Source: CAZPZR01 sp964591105
GTDB taxonomy: Bacteria > Bacillota > Clostridia > Lachnospirales > Lachnospiraceae
Direction: 5' to 3'
NCBI GenBank assembly: GCA_964591105.1
Contig: CAZPZR010000007.1
Span: 1 to 43,142, forward strand
DNA length: 43,142 nt
Shown: positions 8,687 to 17,692 of the stretch, piece after piece
Numbering within the stretch: position 1 is the first letter of the stretch
Layout: each line of letters begins with the position of its first letter
Translations under genes and position numbers: made by a program
The notes under the pieces: model-generated
Told to the model about the DNA's origin: nothing
The model's input: only the letters and a program-made list of their open reading frames with translations
The model's database searches: none

Positions 8687-10021
8687 TTACATTTGCTCAA
8701 TAAATCCCACATGAATCTGTCCTTTTTGATAGTCCGGATGATGAAGAATTTCATACTGATAATCAATATTCGTATCCACCCCTTCAATAACCAGTTCGCC
8801 AAGGGCACTCTGCATTTTGCGAATGGCATCCTCTCTGGTTTCTCCCCAGACAATTAACTTCGCAATCATAGAATCATAATACGGCGGAATCGTGTAACCA
8901 TGGTAAATTGCAGAATCTACACGAATATCTTTTCCTCCCGGAAAATGTACATCCGTAATTTTCCCCGGTGAGGGACGAAAGTTCTTCTTCGGATTCTCCG
9001 CATTGATGCGGCACTCAATTGCATGACCTTGCAAGGTAATCTCTTCCTGCGTATAAGCTAATGGAAGTCCTGAAGCAATCTCCAGCTGTGCTTTAATAAG
9101 ATCAATCCCCGTAACACATTCCGTCACAGGATGTTCCACCTGTATCCTTGTGTTCATTTCCATAAAGTAAAAGCTTCCATCTTCTTCCAATAAGAATTCT
9201 ATCGTTCCTGCATTCTGATAATTTGCTGCCTTCGCTGCCTGTACCGCTGTCTGCCCCATGCGTTTGCGCAGTTCTTGAGAGAGTGCTGCGGATGGGGATT
9301 CCTCGATCATCTTCTGATGATTTCTCTGAATGGAACAATCTCGTTCTCCAAGGTGAATCACATTGCCCTGCTGGTCTGCGAGAATCTGAAACTCTATATG
9401 GCGTGGGTTCTCGATGAATCGCTCGATGTACATTCGTTCATCGCCAAATGCATTTTTTGTCTCTGTCTGTGCGGTTCGAAATGCCTGCGTAAACTCCTGC
9501 TCATTTCTTGCGACACGCATCCCTTTCCCGCCGCCTCCAAGAGCAGCTTTAATCATAACTGGATATCCAATCTCTTGCGCAAGTTCCTGTCCTCGCTCTG
9601 GCGTATAGACAGGTTCCTCACTTCCCGGAATGACTGGAACCCCAGCAGCAATCATCGTATTTCTGGCTTCCTGCTTATTCCCAAGACTTGCAATTGTCTG
9701 CGAATCCGGTCCTACAAAGGTAATCTTGCATTTCTCGCAAAGCTTTGCGAATGTTGCATTTTCCGACAGAAAACCAAAGCCTGGGTGAATGGCATCCGCC
9801 CCAGAGAGAATCGTTGCACTGATCAGTTGTTCCATATTTAAATAACTGTCTGCTGATTCTGCAGGCCCGATACAAATTGCTTCATCCGCCAGCTTGGTAT
9901 GGAGCGCCTCTCGGTCTGCTTCTGAGTATACTGCAACTGTCTCGATTCCCATCTCACGACAGGCACGGATGATACGAACAGCAATCTCTCCTCGATTTGC
10001 AATTAAAAGTTTCCGAATCAT
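8687..10021 (-). CDS. accC: Biotin carboxylase subunit of acetyl-CoA carboxylase
   Basis: This subunit carboxylates the biotin on AccB using ATP and bicarbonate. The 444-residue length is normal. It starts with the Rossmann-like MIRKLLIANRGEIAVRIIRACRE pattern. The ATP-grasp glycine loop (ALGGGGKGMRVA), the metal-binding EMNTRIQVEHPVTE segment and the ECRINAE motif are all present. AGGAGG lies just before the ATG. fabZ ends 9 bp upstream and accDA starts 12 bp downstream, so it is inside one operon. Confidence 0.97.
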   Translation of the reverse strand: MIRKLLIANRGEIAVRIIRACREMGIETVAVYSEADREALHTKLADEAICIGPAESADSYLNMEQLISATILSGADAIHPGFGFLSENATFAKLCEKCKITFVGPDSQTIASLGNKQEARNTMIAAGVPVIPGSEEPVYTPERGQELAQEIGYPVMIKAALGGGGKGMRVARNEQEFTQAFRTAQTETKNAFGDERMYIERFIENPRHIEFQILADQQGNVIHLGERDCSIQRNHQKMIEESPSAALSQELRKRMGQTAVQAAKAANYQNAGTIEFLLEEDGSFYFMEMNTRIQVEHPVTECVTGIDLIKAQLEIASGLPLAYTQEEITLQGHAIECRINAENPKKNFRPSPGKITDVHFPGGKDIRVDSAIYHGYTIPPYYDSMIAKLIVWGETREDAIRKMQSALGELVIEGVDTNIDYQYEILHHPDYQKGQIHVGFIEQM

Positions 10022-10029
10022 AGAACCTC

Positions 10030-10458
10030 CTATCCAACCACAAAGGTTAATTCTGCCTGTACGACAACTTTCCCGTCAACACTGGCAATTGCCTCGCCCA
10101 CTCCTACCGGGCCTTTCTGACGAATGATCTTTGTTTCCAGTCGGAGTTTATCTCCTGGCACGACTTTTCCCTTGAACTTGCACTTTTGAATCCCTCCAAA
10201 GTACGCTGTTTTCCCCTTATTTTCTTCCATACTCAAGATAGCAACTGCACCCACCTGCGCCAGTGCTTCTACTGTGAGCACACCTGGCATAACCGGCTCT
10301 TCCGGGAAATGCCCCGCGAAAAAATCTTCTCGATAGGAAACGCATTTGTAACCAATCGCATACTGTCCCGGCTCATAATCTTCAATGTAGTCAACAAGAA
10401 GAAATGGATGACGATGTGGAATGATTTCCTGTATCTGTGAAATTGTTAAATGTCTCAT
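10030..10458 (-). CDS. fabZ: 3-hydroxyacyl-ACP dehydratase
   Basis: FabZ removes water from 3-hydroxyacyl-ACP to give trans-2-enoyl-ACP in the elongation cycle. The 142-residue hot-dog protein has the conserved IPHRHPFLLVD segment, the catalytic His in AGHFPEEPVMPG and the catalytic Glu in LTVEALAQ. No fabA-like isomerase is in the window, so how unsaturated chains are made is not shown. GAGG precedes the ATG, and spacing to accB is 12 bp. Confidence 0.96.
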   Translation of the reverse strand: MRHLTISQIQEIIPHRHPFLLVDYIEDYEPGQYAIGYKCVSYREDFFAGHFPEEPVMPGVLTVEALAQVGAVAILSMEENKGKTAYFGGIQKCKFKGKVVPGDKLRLETKIIRQKGPVGVGEAIASVDGKVVVQAELTFVVG

Positions 10459-10469
10459 CTTTGTTTCCT

Positions 10470-10892
10470 CTACTTTATTTTCATCAATGGCTGTCCGTAT
10501 TCTACGGCTTGTCCATTTTCCACTAAAAGTTCCACGATTTCCCCCTCGTACTCACTTTCGATTTCATTCATTAGTTTCATTGCTTCCACGATTGCGACCA
10601 CTTGCCCTTTCTTAACCGCATCTCCTACTTTCACATAAGGTGGTGCATCTTCTGCAGGTGCTGCATAAAATGTTCCTACAAGCGGAGAGGAAATGATCTG
10701 TGTATCTTCCTTCTCCTTTGGTTGTTCTACTTCACGAACTTCCATGGAACGCACTTCTGATTTTTCAAGGATTACTGGAGCTTCTTTTTCTTTCTCAAGT
10801 CGCAGTTTGGTCGTATCTGTTTCATATTCGAATGCGGTCAGTTCGGAGTTTGATACTGCATCGATCAATGTAATCAAACGTTCTATTTCCAT
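10470..10892 (-). CDS. accB: Biotin carboxyl carrier protein of acetyl-CoA carboxylase
   Basis: This carries the biotin that shuttles carboxyl groups between AccC and AccDA. The C-terminal biotinyl domain has the biotinylation motif EAMKLMN and ends with the usual hammerhead strands. The N-terminal helix (IERLITLIDAVSNSELTAFEYE) is followed by a charged, Pro/Glu-rich linker. The longest frame opens at 10916, but a strong AGGAGG precedes two adjacent ATGs at 10895 and 10892. The second has the better spacing (7 bp) and is chosen. It lies 13 bp after fabF. Confidence 0.93.
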   Translation of the reverse strand: MEIERLITLIDAVSNSELTAFEYETDTTKLRLEKEKEAPVILEKSEVRSMEVREVEQPKEKEDTQIISSPLVGTFYAAPAEDAPPYVKVGDAVKKGQVVAIVEAMKLMNEIESEYEGEIVELLVENGQAVEYGQPLMKIK

Positions 10893-10905
10893 CATCTTTC
10901 CTCCT

Positions 10906-12144
10906 CTAGCCTTCATATTTTTTCAAAAGTAAGGATGCATTATGTCCGCCAAATCCCAGTGAATTGGACAGTGCATACGTAACATCTTCTTCCACAGGTT
11001 TTCCAATCGTATAGTCCAGATCACAAGCCTCTTCTGTCTGTACTGTTCCCATGGTCTGATGAATGAATCCTTCCTGAATTGTCTTCACACAAGTGATAAA
11101 TTCCACGCCTCCTGCAGCACCAAGCAAATGTCCAATCATAGATTTGGTAGAATTAATGTGCACCTGTTGCGCTGCATCTCCAAATGCCAGTTTGATTGCT
11201 TTTGTCTCGAACAAATCGTTGTGATGAGTGCTGGTTCCGTGTGCGTTAATATATGTCACCTGTTCTGGAGACACTTGTCCTTCTTCTAGCGCAAGTGTCA
11301 TAGCCTTTGCTGCTCCCTGCCCGTCTTCGGCTGGAGAAGTAATATGATACGCATCTCCAGTTGCTCCATATCCAACAACTTCTGCATAGATATGAGCACC
11401 TCTTGCCTTGGCATGTTCCAGTTCTTCCAAGACAACGATTCCCGCGCCCTCTCCTAGCACAAATCCATCACGGTCTTTGTCAAATGGAATGGATGCGCGC
11501 TTCGGATCTTCAGACTTGGAAAGTGCTGTCAGATTGGAGAATCCTGCAATTCCCGTTGGACAGATACAGCTTTCGGTTCCACCTGCCACCATAACATCCG
11601 CATCTCCGTACTGAATCGTTCGATATGCCTCGCCAATCGAATGGGTACCGGAAGCACATGCAGTCACCATGCTTGCACATTTTCCTTTTAAGCCAAGCTG
11701 AATTGACACATTTCCTGCTGCCATATTGGGAATCATCAGCGGAATCATCAATGGATTCCCCCTATTTGGACCCTTTGTCAAGATATTCTCCGTCTCCTGT
11801 TCCACTCTTCGCAGGCTTCCAATACCTGAGCCTACCATAACTCCCATACGATAAGGATCTTCCTCCTCTGCACAGATTCCTGCATCTGCGTAGGCCTCTT
11901 TGGCTGCTGCCACTGCATATTGTGAAAATAATTCCATACGCTTGGCAGATTTGAAATCCATATGTTCTTTTGCTGAAAATCCCTTGACTTCTGCTGCGAG
12001 TTTTACTTTATAGTCTGTTGCGTCAAATCGTGTAATCTGCCCAATTCCTACTGTTCCAGCTTTGACATTCTCCCAGAAATCTTTCACCGTATTTCCAATC
12101 GGTGTTACTGCACCAAGCCCTGTTACTACTACTCTTTTTTTCAT
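10906..12144 (-). CDS. fabF: 3-oxoacyl-ACP synthase II
   Basis: FabF condenses malonyl-ACP with acyl-ACP during chain elongation. The protein is about 412 residues, as usual. The Cys-His-His triad is visible in VTACASGTHS, NAHGTSTHHND and KSMIGHLLGAAG. The longest frame begins at 12177, but the sequence conserved in the family starts with MKKRVVVTGLGAVTP, preceded by AAGGAG, so 12144 is the start. It lies 13 bp after fabG. Confidence 0.97.
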   Translation of the reverse strand: MKKRVVVTGLGAVTPIGNTVKDFWENVKAGTVGIGQITRFDATDYKVKLAAEVKGFSAKEHMDFKSAKRMELFSQYAVAAAKEAYADAGICAEEEDPYRMGVMVGSGIGSLRRVEQETENILTKGPNRGNPLMIPLMIPNMAAGNVSIQLGLKGKCASMVTACASGTHSIGEAYRTIQYGDADVMVAGGTESCICPTGIAGFSNLTALSKSEDPKRASIPFDKDRDGFVLGEGAGIVVLEELEHAKARGAHIYAEVVGYGATGDAYHITSPAEDGQGAAKAMTLALEEGQVSPEQVTYINAHGTSTHHNDLFETKAIKLAFGDAAQQVHINSTKSMIGHLLGAAGGVEFITCVKTIQEGFIHQTMGTVQTEEACDLDYTIGKPVEEDVTYALSNSLGFGGHNASLLLKKYEG

Positions 12145-12157
12145 AAATGAAGTCTCC

Positions 12158-12898
12158 TTACATAACCATTCCGCCATCTACGTGCAGGACCTGCCCCGTA
12201 AGATAACTTGCTTCTTCTGATGCAAGAAATGCTACCACAGATGCCACTTGCTCTGGCTTTCCAAACTTGCCAAGAGGAATCTGTGCGGTTGCTGCCTCTT
12301 TTACCTTATCTGATAGAATTTCTGTCATCTCCGTTTCAATGAATCCTGGTGCTACTGCATTAACCGTAATTCCACGGGATGCCAGTTCCTTGGCTGCTGA
12401 TTTGGTCAGACCAATTACACCTGCCTTCGAAGCCGCATAATTGACTTGCCCCGCATTTCCTACCAGCCCCACCACGGATGCAATGTTAATGATTCGTCCA
12501 CTTTTTTGACGGAGCATCTGACGGGACACAAATTTTACAGTATGGAATGCTCCTTTCAAATTTGTCTGAATCACATCATCAAAGTCTTGTTCTGTCATTC
12601 GCATCAGTAGTCCATCTTTTGTAATTCCTGCATTATTTACAAGGATATCCAGCGCCCCATGTGTCTCCAGAATTCCCTTTATCATTTCCTCACAAGCTCC
12701 GTAATCTGCCACATCACACTGCCAGATTTCTGCTGTATGTCCTTGTTGTTCAATTTCTGCTTTTACTTCCTCTGCGCGTGCTTTGGAACCGTGATAATTC
12801 AAGATAACATGCGCTCCCTGTGATGCTAATTTTATTGCGATCGCACGTCCAATTCCGCGGGAAGCACCTGTTACCAGTGCAATTTTTTTATCTAACAT
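12158..12898 (-). CDS. fabG: 3-oxoacyl-ACP reductase
   Basis: FabG is the NADPH-dependent reductase of the elongation cycle. This is a 246-residue short-chain dehydrogenase with the cofactor motif TGASRGIGRAIA, NNAG, and the Ser (NIASVVG), Tyr-x3-Lys (YAASKAG) catalytic set. The C-terminal LTGQVLHVDGGMVM is typical of FabG. Its ATG overlaps the fabD stop (positions 12892-12898), implying translational coupling. Confidence 0.96.
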   Translation of the reverse strand: MLDKKIALVTGASRGIGRAIAIKLASQGAHVILNYHGSKARAEEVKAEIEQQGHTAEIWQCDVADYGACEEMIKGILETHGALDILVNNAGITKDGLLMRMTEQDFDDVIQTNLKGAFHTVKFVSRQMLRQKSGRIINIASVVGLVGNAGQVNYAASKAGVIGLTKSAAKELASRGITVNAVAPGFIETEMTEILSDKVKEAATAQIPLGKFGKPEQVASVVAFLASEEASYLTGQVLHVDGGMVM

Positions 12899-13812
12899 TG
12901 TTCACCTATCACTTTCTCTACATCTTTCCATGCAGCAATGTTGTATACCTTTGCTTCTGGATCTATTTTCTTCAGAAATCCAGCCAACGTACGTCCTGGT
13001 CCAATTTCAACAAATGTATCAATTCCATCTTTTCGCATCGCTTCCACACTCTGCATCCAGCGCACCGGCGATGCTACTTGTCTGGCCAGAAGTTCTTTTG
13101 TTTTCTCGATTTCCTGTACCATTTCTCCCGTTACATTGGTATAATATGGTACTTTTAATGGTGAAAGTTCCACCATTGCAAGCTCCTTTTCCAGTGTCTC
13201 ACTCGCACCCACAAGATAAGGCGAGTGAAATGGACCGCTGACATTTAACATCATTGTTCGTCTGGCACCTTCTGCTTTTAGCTGCTTAGCTACCTCTTCT
13301 AGCGCCTGCTTCTCCCCAGTGATTACAATCTGTCCCGGACAGTTATAATTTGCGATGGTAACACCCTCAATCGGAGTAATCACTTGCTCTATACGTTCGG
13401 CATCCATTCCAAGTACCGCGCACATTCCACCGGTTCCTGCTGGCACTGCCTGCTCCATGAGTATCCCACGTGTACGCACAAGACGAATGGCATCTTGTTC
13501 CTGCATTCCGCCTGCCGCTGCAATCGCACAATATTCTCCTAAGCTTAATCCTGCAGTTGCATCTGGTTTCAACCCCTGCTCTGTGACAACTCTTGTCATT
13601 GCAAGACAAGTTGTCACAAGCGCCGCTTGTGTATACTCGGTTCGGTGCAGCTGTTCATTCTCTGTAAAGCAAAGTGTTTTCATATCCAACTGAAGTGCTT
13701 CGCTTGCCTCATCATACACCTGTCTAGCAAGGGAACTATTTTCATAAAAATCCTTTCCCATGCCTGCAACCTGTGCACCCTGTCCTGGGTAAATAAATGC
13801 AATCTTACTCAT
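12892..13812 (-). CDS. fabD: Malonyl-CoA:ACP transacylase
   Basis: FabD moves malonyl from CoA to ACP. The 306-residue protein starts with the typical IAFIYPGQGAQVAGMG. It has the nucleophile Ser in AGLSLGEY, the Gln/Arg segment around RTRGILMEQA, and the catalytic His in VSGPFHSPYL. It overlaps the end of fabK by 8 bp and the start of fabG by 7 bp. Confidence 0.96.
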   Translation of the reverse strand: MSKIAFIYPGQGAQVAGMGKDFYENSSLARQVYDEASEALQLDMKTLCFTENEQLHRTEYTQAALVTTCLAMTRVVTEQGLKPDATAGLSLGEYCAIAAAGGMQEQDAIRLVRTRGILMEQAVPAGTGGMCAVLGMDAERIEQVITPIEGVTIANYNCPGQIVITGEKQALEEVAKQLKAEGARRTMMLNVSGPFHSPYLVGASETLEKELAMVELSPLKVPYYTNVTGEMVQEIEKTKELLARQVASPVRWMQSVEAMRKDGIDTFVEIGPGRTLAGFLKKIDPEAKVYNIAAWKDVEKVIGEQC

Positions 13813-14743
13813 AGAATTTCATTCCTTTCATGAGTGCATCTGTTTCTCGCACTAATTTCTGAATCAGTTCCTGACAAGACATCTTTTCTTTTACCATGCC
13901 TGCAATCTGACCAGCCATAACACTTCCGTATTTCACATCTCCATCTACAACCGCTTTTCTTAATCCACCAACTGTAAGCTGTTCTAATTCTTCAAAACTT
14001 GCGCCTTGTTGCTCTAGCTCCATATATTTTCTTGTCATCTCATTGCGTAACGCACGCACCGGATGTCCTGTTGTTCTGCCTGTCACGCGAGAGTCAATAT
14101 CTTTCGCTTTTAAAATACGTTCTTTATAATTTTCATGTACCTGTGATTCCTCGGTCACCACAAAGTGGGTTCCTAATTGTACCCCTTGTGCTCCCAGCAG
14201 AAATGCTGCTGCCATTCCACGGCCATCTGCAATTCCACCTGCTGCAATTACCGGAATCTGCACTGCATCTGCAATCTGTGGCACTAAGACCATTGTTGTA
14301 TTTTCACCGATATGTCCGCCAGCTTCACAGCCTTCCGCAACCACTGCATCTGCACCACATCGTTCCATACGCTTTGCAAGTGCAACAGAAGCAACAACTG
14401 GAATAACTTTTATTCCCGCATCTTTCCACATCTGCATATACTTTTCTGGGTTTCCAGCACCTGTTGTAACAACCTTCACGCCTTCTTCAACCAGAACTTT
14501 TGCAACTTCATCTGCATAGGGACTCATCAACATAATGTTCACGCCAAATGGCTTCTTTGTTAATTTTTTCGCTTCGCGAATCTGAGTTCTCACCCAGTCT
14601 GCTGGTGCACTTGCAGCTCCAATCAGTCCAAGACCTCCAGCCTCAGATACTGCTGCTGCCAAATGATATTCTGCAACCCATGCCATTCCACCTTGAATGA
14701 TCGGATATTCGATTCCTAACAATTTTGTTACTTCTGTCTGCAT
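13805..14743 (-). CDS. fabK: FMN-dependent enoyl-ACP reductase II
   Basis: FabK is the flavin-dependent enoyl-ACP reductase that replaces FabI in many Firmicutes. The 312-residue TIM barrel belongs to the nitronate monooxygenase/FabK family: YPIIQGGMAWVAEYHLAAAV at the N-terminus, AEGCEAGGHIG and AAGGIADGRGMAAAFLLGAQGVQLGT for FMN phosphate binding. Its place between acpP and fabD makes FabK far more likely than a nitronate monooxygenase. No fabI is visible. GGGAG precedes the ATG. Confidence 0.95.
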   Translation of the reverse strand: MQTEVTKLLGIEYPIIQGGMAWVAEYHLAAAVSEAGGLGLIGAASAPADWVRTQIREAKKLTKKPFGVNIMLMSPYADEVAKVLVEEGVKVVTTGAGNPEKYMQMWKDAGIKVIPVVASVALAKRMERCGADAVVAEGCEAGGHIGENTTMVLVPQIADAVQIPVIAAGGIADGRGMAAAFLLGAQGVQLGTHFVVTEESQVHENYKERILKAKDIDSRVTGRTTGHPVRALRNEMTRKYMELEQQGASFEELEQLTVGGLRKAVVDGDVKYGSVMAGQIAGMVKEKMSCQELIQKLVRETDALMKGMKFYE

Positions 14744-14764
14744 CTTTCTCTCCCGCTTTCTTAC

Positions 14765-14989
14765 TTATTTGTGTGCTTCAATGTAATTTTTCACATCTCC
14801 AACGGTTGCAATCTGTTCCAAATCTTCTGTTGGAATTTCCACACCATACTTTTCTTCCAATGCCATCACTAACTCGAATAAGTCCAGAGAGTCTGCTCCA
14901 AGATCTTCTTTGAATGATGTTGCGTCTGTGATTGTACTTTCTTCCACATTTAAATTTTCTGCTACAATTCCTTTGATTTCTTCTAACAT
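14765..14989 (-). CDS. acpP: Acyl carrier protein
   Basis: The 74-residue acidic carrier of growing acyl chains. The phosphopantetheine attachment Ser lies in LGADSLDLFELVMALEEKY, the hallmark ACP motif. The longest frame starts at 15058, but the conserved protein begins MLEEIKGIVAE with AAGGAG 9 bp before the ATG at 14989, so the shorter start is chosen. It lies 62 bp after fabH. Confidence 0.97.
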   Translation of the reverse strand: MLEEIKGIVAENLNVEESTITDATSFKEDLGADSLDLFELVMALEEKYGVEIPTEDLEQIATVGDVKNYIEAHK

Positions 14990-15051
14990 AATTTTTTTCT
15001 CCTTTTTCTTTTCACTGTTTTTATGACAACCAGAAAGCTCGTCGGAATATA

Positions 15052-16041
15052 CTACCATTCCACAATCGTCGCTCCCCAGGTAAGTCCTGCGCCAAATCCT
15101 GCCATGACCAGTTTCTGACCTTTTTTCAATTTTCCCTCTTGCTTCATCTCATTCAGCAAAATCGGAATGCTGGCCGAGGACGTATTTCCATACTCCTGCA
15201 TGTTCATTGGAAATTTTTCCAGTGGTTCACCCAGTCGCTTTGCCACTGCTTCCACAATTCTCCGGTTCGCCTGGTGCAGCACGTACCAGGCAATATCCTC
15301 TTTCTGCAACTTATTCTTTTCCAGCACTTCACCAATAACTTCCGGCACTTGCTTTACTGCAAACTTAAAGACCGCCTGCCCATCCATCTGTAAATAGTGT
15401 TGTTCATCCAGCAGTTCCAATGAACGCATCTCCTTTTGTAAGTTACAAGTGTCAAAGCGATTTTTCATGGTCAATGCCGCTCCCCGGTTTCCATCGGAAT
15501 GAGTGACTGCGGCATACGTTCGCTGTCCCTCCGAATGGTCCGCCTGAAGCACTGTTGCTCCGGCTCCATCTCCAAATAAGATGCATGTGCTGCGGTCTTT
15601 CCAGTTGACAACCTTTGACAAACATTCACTTCCAATCACCAACACCTTCCTACAGGTACCCGTTTCTATGAATGCCGCCGCGATATGATATGCAACCAGA
15701 TATCCCGTACACGCAGCATTCACGTCAAATCCAAATGCGTTCTCTGCGCCAAGCACTTTCTGCACTTCACAGGCCACGCTTGGAAGAATCACATCCGGCG
15801 AAATCGTTGAGACAATCACTGCATCCAGTTCTGCTGCTGACATCCCTGCATCTTCCAATGCCTTTTGTGCCGCTTCCACTGCCATCGTGGTTGTTGTCTC
15901 TTCCTTGGCGATCCTTCGCTCGACAATTCCGGTTCGTTCTCGAATCCAGCAATCTGTCGTGTCTACGAACTTTGCAATCTCATGATTCGTCATTCGATTG
16001 GGTGGGGCACATGCCCCAGTTCCACATATTTTTATTGCCAT
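15052..16041 (-). CDS. fabH: 3-oxoacyl-ACP synthase III
   Basis: FabH starts each chain by condensing an acyl-CoA primer with malonyl-ACP. The 329-residue protein has the Cys in NAACTGYLVA, His in LHQANRRIVEA and Asn in YGNTSSASIP, which form the catalytic triad. It is first in the operon. It follows a strong promoter and two FabT-like operators, and has a GAGG ribosome site. Confidence 0.97.
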   Translation of the reverse strand: MAIKICGTGACAPPNRMTNHEIAKFVDTTDCWIRERTGIVERRIAKEETTTTMAVEAAQKALEDAGMSAAELDAVIVSTISPDVILPSVACEVQKVLGAENAFGFDVNAACTGYLVAYHIAAAFIETGTCRKVLVIGSECLSKVVNWKDRSTCILFGDGAGATVLQADHSEGQRTYAAVTHSDGNRGAALTMKNRFDTCNLQKEMRSLELLDEQHYLQMDGQAVFKFAVKQVPEVIGEVLEKNKLQKEDIAWYVLHQANRRIVEAVAKRLGEPLEKFPMNMQEYGNTSSASIPILLNEMKQEGKLKKGQKLVMAGFGAGLTWGATIVEW

Positions 16042-16058
16042 GTTATTTCCTCATTTAT

Positions 16059-16087
16059 TTTGATTTTCAATTATTTTGACTTTCAAA
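16059..16087 (-). promoter_or_regulatory. Two tandem FabT-like operators at the fabH promoter
   Basis: Two near-palindromes of the form TTTGA-N3-TCAAA lie side by side: 16075-16087 is a perfect match to that form, and 16059-16071 has one mismatch. Their centres are 16 bp apart. The first abuts the -10 box and covers the start region, so a bound repressor would block transcription. The form is that described for FabT in streptococci; a MarR protein of that kind is encoded at 6437-6889. Confidence 0.7.
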
Positions 16088-16115
16088 GTATATTTCAAAA
16101 AAAGTACTTTGTCAA
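16087..16115 (-). promoter_or_regulatory. Strong sigma-70-type promoter of the fab operon
   Basis: On the minus strand, a perfect TTGACA (16110-16115) and TATACT (16087-16092) are 17 bp apart. Nothing else precedes fabH before the upstream terminator, so this should drive the whole fab/acc operon. Confidence 0.85.
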
Positions 16116-16118
16116 GCA

Positions 16119-16153
16119 TAAAAAATTAGGATGATGTTTTTTCAACACCATCC
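16119..16153 (-). terminator. Rho-independent terminator after the HD hydrolase gene
   Basis: Stem GGATGGTGTT/AACATCATCC (one mismatch) with a T-rich run on the minus strand, 21 bp after the HD gene stop. It insulates the fab promoter from upstream transcription and sits against the -35 box. Confidence 0.75.
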
Positions 16154-16173
16154 CAATGAAAATTTCTTACATC

Positions 16174-16770
16174 TTATTCCTTTATACTGCCATTTTCGAG
16201 ATTCGGTTTTATGAAATTGTGGAAAGCATATTCCCACAATTGCTCAGAGCCTTCTGCTGTATGAGCATTTCGCTTGAAAATCTGATTCAGCTGCACCTCA
16301 TGTTCACGCCATCCCTTCCCATCGGATGCTGCATTTAGCATGATTGGCTGGATATTATCCATAGTATGCGCGAACTTTGCTTCCTGAGTTTCTCCTGCCT
16401 CGAATTCGTCCCACAATGCACGTAATTCCTCTTGCTGCTCCCTTGGAAGCAATCCATAGATTCGCTCTGCCGCCTTCTCTTCTCTGGCTTTTTTTGTCTT
16501 CTTGCCTTCTTCATCGTAGGCATAAGTATCTCCTGCATCAATTTCTACCAAATCATGTGTCAGGAGCATCATGATTACTTTCAAAATGTCAATTTCCCGA
16601 TTGGAATACTCCCTCAGCAAATATGCCATAATCGCCATATGCCAGGCATGTTCTGCATCATTCTCCTTGCGCTTTGCATCGGTCAAATAGGTCTGTCTTC
16701 CAATGAATTTCTCTTTATCTATTTCGCGGATGAACTCAAACTGTTGATCCAAACGAGTCTTTTCTTCCAT
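16174..16770 (-). CDS. HD-domain hydrolase, YfbR/HDDC2-like
   Basis: A 198-residue helical protein with the HD metal-binding residues: His in NDAEHAWHMA, the His-Asp pair in LLTHDLVEIDAGD, and a later Asp in AHTMDNIQPI. Size and motif layout resemble the YfbR/HDDC2 group, which dephosphorylates nucleoside 5'-monophosphates, but the substrate is not proven. GGAAGGAG precedes the ATG. It is last in a likely three-gene operon with the radical SAM and symporter genes and is closed by the terminator at 16119-16153. Confidence 0.85.
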   Translation of the reverse strand: MEEKTRLDQQFEFIREIDKEKFIGRQTYLTDAKRKENDAEHAWHMAIMAYLLREYSNREIDILKVIMMLLTHDLVEIDAGDTYAYDEEGKKTKKAREEKAAERIYGLLPREQQEELRALWDEFEAGETQEAKFAHTMDNIQPIMLNAASDGKGWREHEVQLNQIFKRNAHTAEGSEQLWEYAFHNFIKPNLENGSIKE

Positions 16771-16791
16771 CGTGTTCTCCTTCCTCCGGTT

Positions 16792-17685
16792 TTAGATTCC
16801 TTCACAATCAAACGCGGGAATAAAACTTTCTTTTGCAGTCTCTCCCTCTTGAATAAAGCCTTGCTCGACTCCGATCTCAATTGCATAATCCACTAGCTCG
16901 TCGTATTCTTCCTCTGTAACCTTTCGATAAATCTCCGGATACTCCTCGACTTGTGGAAGTGGTGTATATTGGTTCATAAGACTTAAAAATACTTGATTAC
17001 CATATGTCTCGTACACATATCGAACTACCTGTTTGCCATTCTCCAACGCATTAGGCAACAAGAGATGTCGCACAATGACACCTTTCGTCATCATATCACG
17101 CTGATCAAATTCCGGTTCTCCTACTTGACGAACCATCTCTGCCAACGCTGCTTTCGCTATCTCCGGATAATCTGGCGCTTTTGAATAACGTGCAGCCAGA
17201 CTGTTATCCACATATTTGAAATCTGTCAAATAAATATCCACAATTCTATCCAGTTTTTTCAACGTTTCCACTTTTTCATAACCACTGCAATTGTAAACAA
17301 TTGGAATTGCCAGTCCCTGCCTTTTGGCCTGTTGAATCGCCTCCACTATTTCCAACGTATAATGTGTTGGCGTAACCAGATTAATATTCTCCGCATGCTT
17401 CTCTTCCTGCAATTCCAGAAAAATTTCTGCAAGCCGCATGACACTGATTTCTTTCCCAACTTCCGCTTTTGCAATCTGATAGTTCTGGCAATACACACAT
17501 CGGAGGGGACATCCGCTGAAGAACACTGTACCAGAACCTCTTTCTCCTGAAATGCACGGTTCTTCCCACATATGAAGTGCAGCTCTGGCACCTAAGATTC
17601 CTTCGCCTGCCACACCACACACACCAACTTGTCCATTTTTTCGATCCGCATTACAATTTCTTGGACAAAGATTACATCGTTCCAT
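16792..17685 (-). CDS. Radical SAM protein of the PflA-like (PflX, COG1313) group
   Basis: A 297-residue protein with the radical SAM cluster motif Cys-x3-Cys-x2-Cys (GCPLRCVYCQNYQ). A second Cys set lies at the very N-terminus (CNLCPRNC, later GVCG), as in PflX-type proteins. The middle holds VTPTHYTLEIVEA and a YNCSGYEKVETL segment typical of this group. These proteins resemble pyruvate formate-lyase activators, but no glycyl radical enzyme is nearby, so the partner is unknown. It starts 8 bp after the symporter stop with a weak ribosome site. Confidence 0.87.
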   Translation of the reverse strand: MERCNLCPRNCNADRKNGQVGVCGVAGEGILGARAALHMWEEPCISGERGSGTVFFSGCPLRCVYCQNYQIAKAEVGKEISVMRLAEIFLELQEEKHAENINLVTPTHYTLEIVEAIQQAKRQGLAIPIVYNCSGYEKVETLKKLDRIVDIYLTDFKYVDNSLAARYSKAPDYPEIAKAALAEMVRQVGEPEFDQRDMMTKGVIVRHLLLPNALENGKQVVRYVYETYGNQVFLSLMNQYTPLPQVEEYPEIYRKVTEEEYDELVDYAIEIGVEQGFIQEGETAKESFIPAFDCEGI

Positions 17686-17692
17686 CTCTCAA

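Noticed and set aside
13805..14743. Nitronate monooxygenase instead of FabK
   Set aside because: The two share a fold, but the gene is embedded between acpP and fabD and no other enoyl reductase is present.
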